64,000 nt of DNA. It comes from Corinectria fuckeliana. Taxonomy: Eukaryota; Ascomycota; Sordariomycetes; Hypocreales; Nectriaceae. Location: the NCBI GenBank assembly GCA_019137255.1, contig WPDH01000114.1, positions 186,001 through 250,000 on the forward strand, given 5' to 3'. Below are positions 53,401 through 64,000 of this stretch, piece after piece. Below the pieces are notes generated by a model. That model saw nothing but the letters and a program-made list of their open reading frames with translations, made no database searches and was not told the DNA's origin. The position numbers were made by a program, and so were the translations under genes. Within the stretch, counting starts at the first letter, position 1, and every line of letters starts with the position of its first letter.

Positions 53401-56075
53401 GGTTGGTTTCAGTACTCAACAAGCTCTTCGCGGATTCCAAGGCCACGAAGCCTTCACTGCTCAAGGCATCGGGTATCTGGCTCTTCTGCATTGTTCAGTA
53501 TTGCTCCCATCTCCCCGAGGTTCAATCAAGACTCCGAGAGGCACAGGCTGCGTTCATGCGGCTCTTGAGCGCAAGAGATGAGCTTGTACAGGAGACAGCA
53601 TCGCGCGGCCTCTCGTTGGTTTACGAGCGTGGTGATGCAGACCTGAAGAGCACTCTGGTTAAGGACCTAGTCTCTGCATTTACTGGCACCAGTACCCAGC
53701 TCAAGGTGGACCAGGAAACTGAGCTCTTTGAGCCAGGCGCGCTCCCGACAGGCGAGGGGGGGTCTATCACTTCGTACAAGGACATCGTGAGCCTCGCCAA
53801 CGAAGTCGGTGATCAGCGACTTGTGTACAAGTTCATGTCTCTAGCTGCAAATGCTGCGACATGGTCGACCCGATCAGCGTTCGGCCGCTTCGGGCTCAGC
53901 AACATCTTGTCGGAGTCGGAAGTCGACCCCAAGCTATACCCCAAGCTTTACAGATACCGGTTCGATCCCAACCAAAATGTTCAGCGATCGATGGACGACA
54001 TTTGGAAGGCCCTTGTCAAGGACTCTGCAAACGTCATAGACACTCACTTCGATGCCATCCTAGAGGATCTATTGAAGAGTATTCTGGGACGCGAGTGGAG
54101 AATGCGAGAAGCAAGTTGCGCCGCGATCTCAGACCTCATCCACGGCCGACCGTTCCCACAGTATGAGAAGTACTATCGTGATATTTGGACAGCAGCACTG
54201 AAGGTCCTCGACGATGTCAAGGGAAGTGTTCGGGAGGCTGCGCTGCGGCTATGCATGACATTATCTAATGGGCTTGTCCGGCAGCTAGAGGAAGGCAGCA
54301 AAGGAGCAGCCGCTCAGGCCATGATGAAAGAGGCCCTCCCGTTCCTGTTGTCAGACAAGGGTGTCGAAAGCTCGGTGCAAGAAGTCCAGATCTTTGCAAC
54401 CGTTACGGTCATGAAGATTGCAAAGCAAGGAGGCAAATCGCTCCGTCCATTCATTTCTGACATAGTCACCCAGCTCCTTGGCTTGCTCAGCTCCATCGAG
54501 CCGCAGCAAATCAATTACCACTATCAGAGAGCCGGAGAAGACAGCCGAGACGAGATTGACAAGCTGAGGTCGCAAATGGTCAATCGTTCGCCCATCTCCG
54601 AGGCTATCGAGAATTCTCTCCGCTTCATCGATGCCGATGTCATGGCCGAGCTGGCTCCCAAGCTCGAGGCTACGATCAAGACTGCTATCGGAATGCCCAC
54701 CAAGATTGGTTGCAGCCGAGTGTTGACAACTCTTTTCACTCGGCACACAAACGACGTCAAGCCGGTAGCCGGGCGTTTCCTCCAGCTCATGGAGAAGCAG
54801 ACCATGGACAAGAACGACGAAGTCAGCCAGGCGTATGCTCGTGCCACTGCATATTTGATGAGAGCTGTGCCAGAAGTCGGCAAACAACGATTCTGTGAGC
54901 GATTTGTCAACATGTACTTCAACGCGGAGGAAGAGGCTCAGCGCCAAAAGGTTTCGGACGTGATTGTAGCGTTGGCCAAGGTCTCCCCCGACCACTTCTC
55001 CGCTCTTGAGACTGAGCTGCTCCCTCTTTCCTATCTTGGTTCCCATGACACAGACGAGTACACGGGCAAGGTATTCAAGGAGGTGTGGAACCAGCACGCC
55101 GGAAGCAGTCGCACTGTTGTCCGTTACGTCTCGGAGATTGTCGCCTTGGTGGAACGGTGCATAGGCACACAACAGTGGGCACTTCGACACACCGGAGCTT
55201 TTACTGTTGCGGCAATGGCGAAGGACGTTGCCGGCGCCAGTGACGCGAGCGGCCAGATTAGCGATGCCAATTTGAGCAAGATATGGCCCGTGTTTGATAA
55301 GACATTGGCGCTCAAGACATTCCCCGGCAAGGAGAAGCTGCTTGAGGCGTACCCAGAGTTCGTTGAGAAAGGTCGAGCACTCTGGACAAGGGACTCGAAG
55401 ATTGCAGCTCAGATGAAGAAGGTAGCTCTGCGGGAAGCTAAGCGAAACAACGAGGAGTATCGCGTGCCTGCTTTCCTCTGCCTGTGGAAGTTTGCCAAGG
55501 CTCGGGATGACTTGGACCTTCTTGGTGAGATCTCAGACATTGTGACGCCCTTCCTGGAAGAGCTCAAGGACGAAGACAAGATGGAGGTTGATTCCAAGGA
55601 AGACTTGGCGGAGAAGACTGCCAAGAACGGCCTAGAGGCTGTTGCACGCGGATACAGCCCCTCGAAGATGAAGGAGGACTCCTTGGCAGTATTGAGCGGC
55701 GTCCTCGACATCCTCAAACCCTTTCTGTCAAGCCCCAAATTCGCGACGATCAAGAGGCAAGTATGGTACGAGTGCGTGCGCGACTTGATGGATGCGGCAA
55801 CCTCTATCTCGGCAGCGGCAAATGATGAAAAGGGTACCGCCGTCACATACCTGCTCAGCCTCGACATGGACCACGTGGACGTAGGCACCGAGCCGCAGAG
55901 GGTGATGAGGGCAAAGGCCATGGCGGCTACGCTGAAGGCAAGGGCCAGGGGCGTGTTTGGACAGGCTGGGCCGGATGCTGAACAGTTCAGAAAGATGGTG
56001 AACGGCGCGTTGACAGGTGAGCGGTCGGTGGAAGTGCAGAAGGTGTTGAAGCAGATTTTGGCGGAGCTGAAGTAG
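50484..56075 (+). CDS. ECM29: Proteasome adaptor/scaffold Ecm29
   Basis: Ecm29 is a large HEAT-repeat protein that binds the 26S proteasome, tethers regulatory and core particles and inhibits faulty assemblies. Exons: 50484-50651, 50707-50753 and 50822-56075; introns 50652-50706 (GTGAGT...GTAG) and 50754-50821 (GTATGT...CCCAG, with a TGCTAACG branch site). The product is 1822 residues, the family size. The N-terminal Ecm29 domain reads KERELQLLDSVELKILGVAN, VRAKVVQIFARLKTFIQPPQ-IVLPVGALL; alpha-helical repeats follow for the whole length, with WGTRSAFGFG-like WSTRSAFGRFGLSNI (about 1035) and WRMREASCAAISDLIHGRP (about 1110) as conserved landmarks. The small 47-base second exon is well supported by frame. 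The neighbouring UBX gene also acts in ubiquitin-proteasome turnover. Confidence 0.96.
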
Positions 56076-57428
56076 GGTAGATGTGTATAGGTAAGGTAGT
56101 GCTAATGATGATTTGTCGTGATTTGTCCGTTGTGGGCGAAGGGAACACTTAGAAGGGTTCACTTCTTTAAGAGGACTTTGCTTTTAGCTGTTGACACATA
56201 TGACTGTATCTCCCACACAAACGGGACTCATTAACCCATATTATTATGAAAGGAACGATTTCGGAATTAAATTATCTCAGACGTAATGAAGGGGGATCAG
56301 CAAATCAGCCAACGGCGCCCGCCACTTTCTGAGCAATCGGGCACCGTGATCTAGGGTAACGCGAAGCCAAAATGTGCAGATCGTCACATTCTCGTCATAA
56401 TTAGAGGAGTTGCGCAAAGAACAAACATAGCCTCGTCAAAGTGATATATTTTGTAAACATGTCTGACTTTCTGCCAAAGACGACTTGATTGACAGACACG
56501 AAGACAGGAGACCTCGACGATTGTGAACGGAGAAGCTTCAGTGGCACTTTGCACCAACTGGCGTCGGTATCTCAAACCCTCTTCTATAATAAAAGAATCG
56601 CCATGAGCAAGGATGAGATGGTCAGTTGGTCTCCTCGAACAGATTAGTCCCCCATATTGAACGCACTGGACCTGTCCTCTATTTATAAGATACTGACCCA
56701 AGTACCCAGCCCACTTATCAACTACCACCGCCCTTGACTGCATGGCTCTTGCACTGTCGATCCCCTCGCAAGCTAGTAGTGAACCACGTTTGACTTAGTT
56801 GGGTTGGTTGTAAGACTTTCGAGTTGGAGAAATACTCGGACATTGTTCGCGACAAGTGTGGCGGGGCAACATGAGTAAGTGTGGCGAAACCTGAGGCTGC
56901 CAGGAGTTGATCATCACTAGCCACCCTAAGGCACTTTCAACCTCCATGACTTCTTCTGCTTCTTTTTACAACAGCAGCAACAACAATATTACCTCTTCGC
57001 TCCGTTGATAAAGGTGTGCAAGCAACTTCAACTGCTCCAAGCTGATCTGCCGTCTCAAGGGAAAATCCTTCTCGCCAGCTGCCTGCGTTTGTGCGTTTGT
57101 GCTCTCCCGCCATCACCATCCATACTTATCTCCTTGCGCCATCCCCCCCACTACCAAGCAATCCACGCCCCAGTTGCCCGCACTGCGCTGTGCCGTGACC
57201 ATTAGGCGGGGCAATATCTTGGGGCAGCATCTCTGAGGCGCTTCACCTCACCGTTACCAGCACTTGGACACTACATAGGCCTACGTACACCTTCGCCTGA
57301 GCTCGACCGCTGCGTTTTCCATCGGCTTTCCTCCCTGTTTTTTCGGCATTCACCTCCCATCATAGAGTCTGCCCTCGACCAACTACTCTGCCAGGTGCTG
57401 GGAGCGTCTCTAGTCCACTCCCACGACT
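56076..57428. other. Intergenic ECM29-UBX
   Basis: ECM29 3'UTR, then the UBX promoter with a CT-rich leader (57250-57428). No credible frame. Nothing else is seen. Confidence 0.45.
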
Positions 57429-59097
57429 ATGGACGATAATATTGCCACCTTCAACGCCATCACGGGCGCCAGCCCCGATGTCGCCCGCAGCTTCCTCGAG
57501 ATGACCGCCGGCAACTTCGAGCGCGCCATCGAGCTCTTCTACGAGAACCCGGACCTCGCTTCCGGAGTCGGCGCCGGTCTGTCCGCCAACGCAGCCCAGT
57601 CGACCAACCCTGTGCCCGCCGCGCCATCCAACCTTGGGAGGCAGGACTCAGAGGGCATCATCCACATCGACAGCGACGACGACGAGGACATGCCGTTCGA
57701 CGAGGATTCTGACATGGACGTCGACAACGACCGCGCTGTTGCCGCCCAGGCTGCTGCCTTTGCCCAAGAGGAGGAGGATATGGCTTTGGCTAAGCGCCTG
57801 CAGGAGGAGCTATACCAGGAGCCCGGCGGTTCAGGCCAAGGCTCAGGCTCAGGTTCTGGCCCGGGCCTGGATGATGTCAGAGCGCCCATTGCCCGCACCA
57901 CCGAGACCCTTATAGCTCCAGGGCCTTCGTGGGGCGATGGCGATGGAGACGTGGAGGCTGCCCTCCTAGAACAGCTGCGGCGACGACAGCAGCAACAACG
58001 TAAGCCCAAAGCAAGTCACTGAACCCCAAGGACTCTTTCTGACAGCGAGATGCTACGCAGCCCGATCTGGAGGTCCCTTTTCACAGCAAATATGGGGCGA
58101 TCCCGAACGACACCCGACCCAGCCCGCAGAGAACGGCGCCGGCGCTCACGCCCGACGGCTCGAGGACTTGTTTCGCCCACCATACGACATTATGGCACGC
58201 ATGACATGGGACGAGGCTCGCACCCTAGGAAAGGAGGATAAGAAGTGGATCATAGTGAACCTGCAGGATATGAACGACTTCAACTGCCAAGCCCTGAACC
58301 GCGACATTTGGAAGGACAAGAAAGTGCGAGAACTGGTCACAGAAAACTTCATCTTCCTGCAGTACGACAAGACATTCCCCGACGCCGAGGAGTATATAAA
58401 CTTTTATCTCCCCAACCAGAGCCACGAAAACCCCGACAATTATCCCCACGTCTCGGTCATCGATCCCCGAACCGGCGAGCAGGTCAAGGTGTGGAGCGGT
58501 AGACCATTTCCAAGCGCGACGGACTTCCACGCCGACCTGGCTGAGTTCCTCGACCGATACAGCCTCGCCGCCAACAGCAAGAACCCAGTTGCCTCTGCGA
58601 CGGCAAGGAAGCCTCCAGTGGTAGATGTGGAACGGATGACGGAGGACGAGATGCTGGAGATGGCTCTCAAGAACAGCCTAGCAAGCGCGGCGAATAGGGG
58701 ATCGTCGACGCCGAACCTGCATGACCCGGATGCCTTGACGAAATCGGACGAGTCGGCGGAGGAAACCGAAGCAAAGGGCAAGGAGCCGGAGCAAAACCCA
58801 TTTGCCCAGATATCCGGCACGAGTGCGCACACGGAGCCCGAGAACAACCCGGCTACGACGACCCGTATCCAGTTCCGACACCCCAACGGACGTGTTATCC
58901 GCCGGTTCAGTCTCCAGGACCCGGTGCGCAGGATCTACGAGTGGCTCAAGGCAGAGCCACTAGAGGGCAGGAATGGTGTTGAATTCGAGCTGAAGAAGAT
59001 GCCTCAGGGCCAGGACCTAATGGAGAACTTGGACCAGACCATTGCGGATACTGGGTTGAAGCAGGGCACGGTGATGATTGAGTTCATTGAGGACTAA
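57429..59097 (+). CDS. UBA-UAS-UBX domain protein (UBXD7/Ubx5 type Cdc48 adaptor)
   Basis: Proteins of this layout link Cdc48/p97 to ubiquitinated clients and cullin ligases. Exon 1 is 57429-57999; exon 2 starts at 58061 (61-base intron, GTAAGC...CGCAG) or at 58046 (46-base intron, GACAG), which is 15 bases apart and in frame, giving 535 or 540 residues. The UBA-like domain (residues 1-45) has FNAITGASPDVARSFLEMT and NFERAIELFYENP. An acidic DSDDDEDMPFDEDSD stretch and a UIM-like helix (EEEDMALAKRLQEEL, about 115-130) follow. The UAS thioredoxin-like domain runs about 220-350 (KKWIIVNLQDMNDFNCQALN, NYPHVSVIDPRTGEQV). A second helix reads TEDEMLEMALKNSL. The C-terminal UBX domain (about 450-535) begins TRIQFRHPNGRVIRRF. 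The family call is secure. Confidence 0.94.
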
Positions 59098-59895
59098 AGG
59101 TCGACGACCAGATGAATGTTGAGTGAATGAAAGGATACGACAATGATTACCAACCGCCTCGGTACATACATACAGAGCTGTGAGGGACGGTACATTATGC
59201 CCATAGATGGAGGAATCGAACTGGACAGGTCACTGGAAGGGTTCAAGCAAACAAAGGCATGTGGGCAGGCAGGCATATGCATATTTTGTTTCCTTGGGAC
59301 TTTTGCTTTGCTTTGAGAAGGACTGGAGTCTAATAGATGCTCCTGTGTGCTTGCGACTGTCAAGGCAGCGAGACAGGGCAGGACAGGACAGGCATGACAG
59401 GGTCGGCGGCATCACAGTGATTCAGCTGCGACGTGAAGGACACGCGTTATCTAGTGACAGGGCGACACCGAGAAGAGACAGAGTGAAAGGCAGTTCCATT
59501 TTCATCGTGATACTTGGCTCCTGTCGATGCTAGGACGGTGAGCTACTTGTTGTGATGTGTTGCAATCCATGCCGGGAGACCATGTCCAATGGGTTGTCTC
59601 GTTTATACGGGCGACGAAGGGAGACAAAGGAATGACGACAACGCACTGCGTGTCGACGAGTCCACAGCAACCATGAACTAAGAAAACTAAGGCTACAAGC
59701 AGACCCTTAGATCAAGTCATCTCAGTCCATGTCCCTGGTGTTTAACGACGGGATGACCGACGTCCAATCTCAGCGGCTTCCGATCGCGTGGCTCAGGAAC
59801 GACGTGTTTCACCAAGGCTGGGCAGAGACGGAGAGCCAATGGGACGGCGTCGACCTGCTGCGGGTGATAGGGCTACGTACAGCGTATTACAGTAC

Positions 59896-60373
59896 TACTA
59901 TGTAAGGTACTCTGGGCTGTGAATGCAAGCTGAGTCCGCTACGTGCTAGCAGCGTCGGTCCCTGAAACTTTAGTGGGCGAACGGACGCGGTGGGAATGGA
60001 TGGAGTCGCGTCCATGTTCCTTAGGCCTTTGGGATCTAGTTGGCTGTCGAAACATGCTGATACCTAACGTGAATTGGGCTGATGAGGGGTTTCTCCATCC
60101 ATACGTTCATCCTGGCCATTGGATCGAAAGTCGATACTGACGGGACTTGGGAACCTACGGATACTCCGCGGACCTCTATTCCACAGGTACGTACTACCTA
60201 CCTATTAGTACCTACCTACTTATCTAGTAGCTGTGCCATCTGGTCCACTGCTACGGCCGCCACCTGCTGTCCACTAAACACCCGCTTCCACTGGGTTGGC
60301 ACCTACCTACCCCTCCGACAGGGGCCATCCCCTCATTCCAACAGGCTGCCGCGCTCTGTTACCGTACATAGTA
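59896..60373. repeat. Dispersed TACTATGTA/TACATAGTA motif, second group
   Basis: Copies at 59896-59904 (TACTATGTA) and 60365-60373 (TACATAGTA) upstream of the kinase gene, again inside GTAC-rich sequence. Confidence 0.5.
60187..60230. repeat. TACC/TACCTACC microsatellite-like tract
   Basis: GGTACGTAC followed by two TACCTACC blocks separated by TATTAG. Related CACCTACCTACCC lies near 60299 and GGTAGGTACC near 60442. Confidence 0.6.
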
Positions 60374-60964
60374 CTACGTAGGCGAGCGGTTGCTGCTCAA
60401 CAATGGACCCCACCTACAAATAGGACATTCACTCGCCAAGTTGGTAGGTACCTATGGGAGGAGAGAAAGGCCAGTAATCAGCAGCCAAGCACCACCAAGC
60501 AACCTCCAGCTCCGTATTTGTTCTGCCCGACTTTCGTTCGTTGACTGGCTTCCAACATCATCACATCTTTCGTCTCTTCGCAAATCGCATCTGTTGCTTC
60601 TTCTTTTTTATCCATTCCATCCCCACCGTCTTATCCGTTGCCCGCCCCGCCTGGAAACAGCCCGAGACAACGACGCCTCTTCCATTGTCTGCTCTGGTGG
60701 GGGTCGCAGAACGACACCGCCAAAGCCCCGTTTAGTTGTTTAGGTCCCGCCCGTCCATTATATCCGAGAGACTCACAACTGGACGTACATACGTCTCACT
60801 CCTCGATCCTTCGGCGAACCCGACGACTGCACGCCTTTGTTTCCACGACCGCAAGCCCCCCCGAATCTACGATCCACCTGAACCCCGCGAGCTCACGCTG
60901 CCAGAGCATCCCACACAAGCATCCCCTCCCTTCCCGCGCCTAAAAGCCCAAAGAGGTGGCTGTC

Positions 60965-63332
60965 ATGGCGGAACGCGAGCGTGAGGTGGACGAAGGTAAC
61001 GAGGCGCTGGACCCGGAGCTTCTGTACCTGAAGGAATACTGCATTGGTTAGTCGAGCACCCTGCCTGCGTTTTGCCGTCTTGCGTGCCGGACGTGTGGGA
61101 TGGAATCGCTAACGAAGGGGTTGGCCGTCATCAGGTGGTGGTAGCTTTGGCAAGGTCTACAAAGGGCACGTAAACCGACACCTTTCTCTTCCTCGTTGTA
61201 TTTGTATGATTCCCCCTTCGCTGACTATGCCTCCGACACAGTGTCGACAAGCGCACCGGCCACGCTGTCGCTATCAAAGTTATCGACATAGAGAGCGCCG
61301 AGGACGAGGTCGAAGACATCATCCAGGAAATCGCCATCCTGTCCGAGCTACAGTCCCCCTATGTCACGAAATACTACGGCTCCTACGCCAAGGGTGCCGA
61401 GCTATGGATAGTCATGGAGTTTTGCTCTGGCGGGAGCTGTGCCGACCTGATGAAGCCGGGGCTCATTGGCGAGGATTACATCGCCATCATCATGCGCGAG
61501 CTCCTCATGGGCATGGACTACCTACACTCGGACAAGAAGCTGCACCGAGATGTAAAGGGTGAGCAAGCATGCCACTTGCCTGTGCCTCTGTTCTGTCGTC
61601 GCTGACCCCGCCCCTGTGTAGCCGCCAACGTTCTCCTCAGCTCCAACGGCCAGGTCAAGCTCGCCGACTTTGGCGTCTCCGGCCAGCTCTCCGCCACCAT
61701 GACCAAGAAGAACACCTTCGTCGGGACTCCGTTCTGGATGGCCCCGGAGGTCCGTAGCAGATGAACAACCAAGGGAACTTTCACTGAAACACAAGATAGG
61801 TCATTAAGCAATCCGGGTACGACCACAAAGCGGACATCTGGTCCCTCGGCATCACCGCGCTCGAGTTGGCCAACGGCGAACCCCCCTACGCCGATATCCA
61901 CCCCATGAAGGTCCTGTTCCTGATCCCCAAGAACCCGCCCCCTCGATTGGAGGGCAACTTCACCAAGGCCTTCAAGGAATTCATCGAGCTCTGTCTGCAG
62001 CGGGACCCCAAGGAGCGGCCTACTGCGAAGGACCTTCTACGACACCCTTTTATTAGACGGGCGAAGCGGACAACGTACCTGACGGAGCTCATCGAGCGGC
62101 ATAGTCGGTGGGCGGCCACCCACAAAGGCGACGACGACGAGACGTGGGATACCAACAGCGGCAGAGCGCCGAGGGAGCGTGAGAGGGTGGACGAAGACAT
62201 GTGGGACTTCGGCACCGTCAGACTGGTGGGCGAGCGCGGAGGTGTCGTTAACAGGCCTGGCCTCAACGCTATGGACGAGAGTGCGACCAATGCGCGCGCC
62301 TCGCGCTCTACGGAAAACGCCGACGACTACGGCGAGCGACGACGGGAGGGGAGCCCGACCAAGGTGAGAGACTTTGCGCCGCAGACGAGTGACACCGTCA
62401 AGGCGGCCAATGCTTCGACGGCGCGACAGGTGAGTCCCCAGAGGAAGCCTGTGCCTGTCCTACAGCAGCACCAGCAGCCACCGCCTGGTTTTGGATCGCC
62501 CTCCAAGGTTCCTCTCCCCCAGAGCCCGATGAAACCGGTGGTGACGAGGGAGATTATCGAAACGCCGCGGGCAAGACCGATGCCGTCGTTGCCAGTCGGC
62601 CAGTCGCCGGACTACGACCGCGAGCTGCAGAGCCAATTGCAGCGTGATATAGGCATGCTCAACCTGAATATTGCAACGTCGCCCCAAGGAAGCACGGGTT
62701 CACACTCGCCAAACAACGACTGGTCTAAGCCTCCCGCCCCGCCGGTGCACCAGAGTCAGTCGCAGCCGTCGAGCTCCAAGCTGGTGCCGATGGCACTGCC
62801 CGAGATACCACCCTATAGAGGGAGCCCGGTCCAGGGCCAGAGAGCTCCATCGGCGCAGATCGCCCCTCTACGCGTTCCCGCGCCGTCACCAGGACTAGCG
62901 ACGGCGCAGGGTCCTCGGCCTCTCCCTCTGCCGTCCAAGTCGGATTCTCCCGTGCCGTCCGAGTTTGGCACGGCTCCGTCCTCCTTCCCGTCGCCAGCAC
63001 CGGCCAACCCCAACGGGGAGCTGGATGCGCTCAACGACGTCATCTTCCCAGCGCTCGAGGAGGCGCTCAAGCGGCGGCAGATCCATATGCAGCAAGCGTA
63101 CAAGCCTGGGCAAAACGCGGCGCTGGTGACGCCCCAGCAGCAGCGGGCCGAGGCAGCGCACGAGAAGCTCCGGAAGCTCGTGTACAAGCTGGCGCACGTG
63201 TGCAAGGAGATTGACCACTACGACAAGGCCGAGCCCATAGGAATGGGCAGGGAGGTTGGGAGCTTCCTGGAGGGCCTTCTGGAGGAGATACTGGTACGAG
63301 TAGAGCCGCTGGACGAGGACGAGGAGGTGTGA
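60965..63332 (+). CDS. GCK-type STE20-family Ser/Thr kinase (MST/Kic1-like)
   Basis: Five exons: 60965-61046, 61135-61165, 61242-61558, 61622-61749 and 61800-63332, giving 696 residues. The kinase domain (about 22-275) has the Gly loop GGGSFGKVYKG (28-38), VAIKVID with the ATP Lys, LHRDVKAANVLL, DFGVSG and GTPFWMAPEV. The STE20 subgroup signatures and an N-terminal kinase with long C-terminal tail place it in germinal-centre kinases of the MST/SPS1 branch. In filamentous fungi such kinases (MST-1, SID1, Kic1/Nak1 relatives) act in septation and polarity networks; which one this is cannot be fixed here. The tail is Pro/Ser-rich, then a conserved helical end (DALNDVIFPALEEALKRRQ ... GSFLEGLLEEILVRVEPL). 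Intron 2 appears to use a GC donor. Confidence 0.93.
61166..61241 (+). other. Non-canonical GC-AG intron in the kinase gene
   Basis: To join the Gly loop GKVYKG to VDKRTG in frame, exon 2 must end AAAGG with donor GCACGT (61166) and acceptor ACACAG (61241). The nearby GTAAAC at 61170 would put the next exon out of frame. A CTGAC branch site is near 61220. Confidence 0.65.
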
Positions 63333-64000
63333 GGGTTTTGCCTACGAGTCTCGAAGGATGCGGGATGAGGGATGAGGGAAGCGAGTTGCGATTCAGCGAG
63401 CTGTCGGCATAGGCGATGGGGATGTGCTTTGGGAGTTTTGGGATGGCATGGTTATCTGTGATTGAGGATTACGAGCATTGGCCGGTTCATGGCCGGACCG
63501 GATAGAACAGGACAGGCAGGGCAAGGGTGGTCGGACGGATGAACCGGCAACATAAAAAAAAAAGAGGATTCCGAGAGAAAAGGATTGACTGGACTGGACT
63601 GGACCACATGAAACGGGTTCTCTCTAGTTGTTTTTGAGGGTTACGAGTTGGGGGGAACCGAATCGCTGGAATAGACATGCAAGACTGATTATCTTATCGG
63701 CAATAAATATGTAGGTCGTATCCAACCGTAGTGATTGCTAGTGCTCGGTGATGGCTCGGTGGAGGTGGAGCTGTGTTGTAGGACGAGATAAACCCTGCGG
63801 CCATGAGAAGGAAATTTTTAGTTGTAGTGTCATACATGCATTGGTCTTGTTCCCGACAATTGAACGCTGTTGTGTGCTTACGTTGATGGAATTTGCGACA
63901 TGCTTGGTATAGTCTTGATAGTAACATTGACTAAAGCTGTTGATGTTTGTTGCTGGGTTGACATGACGTCGTAGTAAATCTGGACGATTCCCTCCAACGA
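63333..64000. other. Right-edge non-coding sequence
   Basis: Probably the kinase 3'UTR and downstream spacer. A short ACTGG tandem tract (about 63588-63604) and an A-run (63553-63562) are present. No credible frame. Confidence 0.45.

Larger units (their letters stand above)
59098..60964. other. Intergenic with GTAC/TACC-rich sequence, kinase promoter
   Basis: UBX 3'UTR at left, kinase promoter and a CT-rich leader (60540-60960) at right. The centre (59860-60450) has many GTAC, TACC and TACG words. Frames are under 120 codons and featureless. Confidence 0.45.

Noticed and set aside
53950..53975. GGTTCGATCC-like string resembling a tRNA B box
   Set aside because: It lies inside the ECM29 coding sequence, with no A box or foldable cloverleaf around it.

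Overview
This is chromosomal DNA of a filamentous ascomycete (Pezizomycotina, most likely a Sordariomycete). The evidence is the short introns (about 46-76 bases, CTRAC-like branch sites), genes on both strands without operons, a Zn2Cys6 regulator, ergosterol genes, a DUF7053 protein and fungal-type ECM29, UBX and STE20-family kinase genes. About twenty protein genes, two damaged genes and one apparently frameshifted regulator can be supported. No rRNA, tRNA, CRISPR array or intact transposon was seen.

Layout. 0.4-4.2 kb: BUD23 and SVP26, divergent, then a small predicted mitochondrial protein. 5.2-8.6 kb: a decayed FAD oxidoreductase, a frameshifted Zn2Cys6 regulator and a small secreted protein. 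9.3-22.4 kb: a C2H2-like protein, a CDF metal transporter with DxxxD metal motifs, a conserved fungal protein often labelled 'geranylgeranyl pyrophosphate synthetase', a short-chain dehydrogenase, a hypothetical protein and a DUF7053 protein. 23.8-28.2 kb: two ergosterol genes, ERG6 and ERG24, head to head. 28.2-30.0 kb: an AT-rich, CpG-poor gene desert.

30.0-37.1 kb holds the most interesting block: a triosephosphate-isomerase-like protein, an L-threonate/3-hydroxyisobutyrate-type dehydrogenase, a class II aldolase, a dihydroxyacetone-kinase-type kinase (DhaK+DhaL) and an RpiB-type isomerase. Kinase + TIM-like + RpiB-like is the set that takes erythrulose to D-erythrose 4-phosphate in erythritol/threitol catabolism (Yarrowia EYK1/EYI1/EYI2; bacterial EryH/EryI and LerI/DerI). 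The added dehydrogenase and aldolase recall tetronate-type acid-sugar pathways. I infer a C4 sugar/polyol/acid catabolic cluster. A cyclase-family gene beside it is broken by a frameshift and a lost splice donor.

39.0-42.7 kb: a TatD-type nuclease and a three-RRM protein (Csx1/Nam8 type) with a 5'UTR intron and an upstream ORF. 42.9-50.5 kb is an unusually long stretch without any supportable gene. 50.5-63.3 kb: ECM29, a UBA-UAS-UBX protein (both ubiquitin-proteasome system) and a GCK-type STE20 kinase whose second intron appears to be GC-AG.

Exon boundaries were derived by hand from splice signals and family conservation. Transcript ends are not known.
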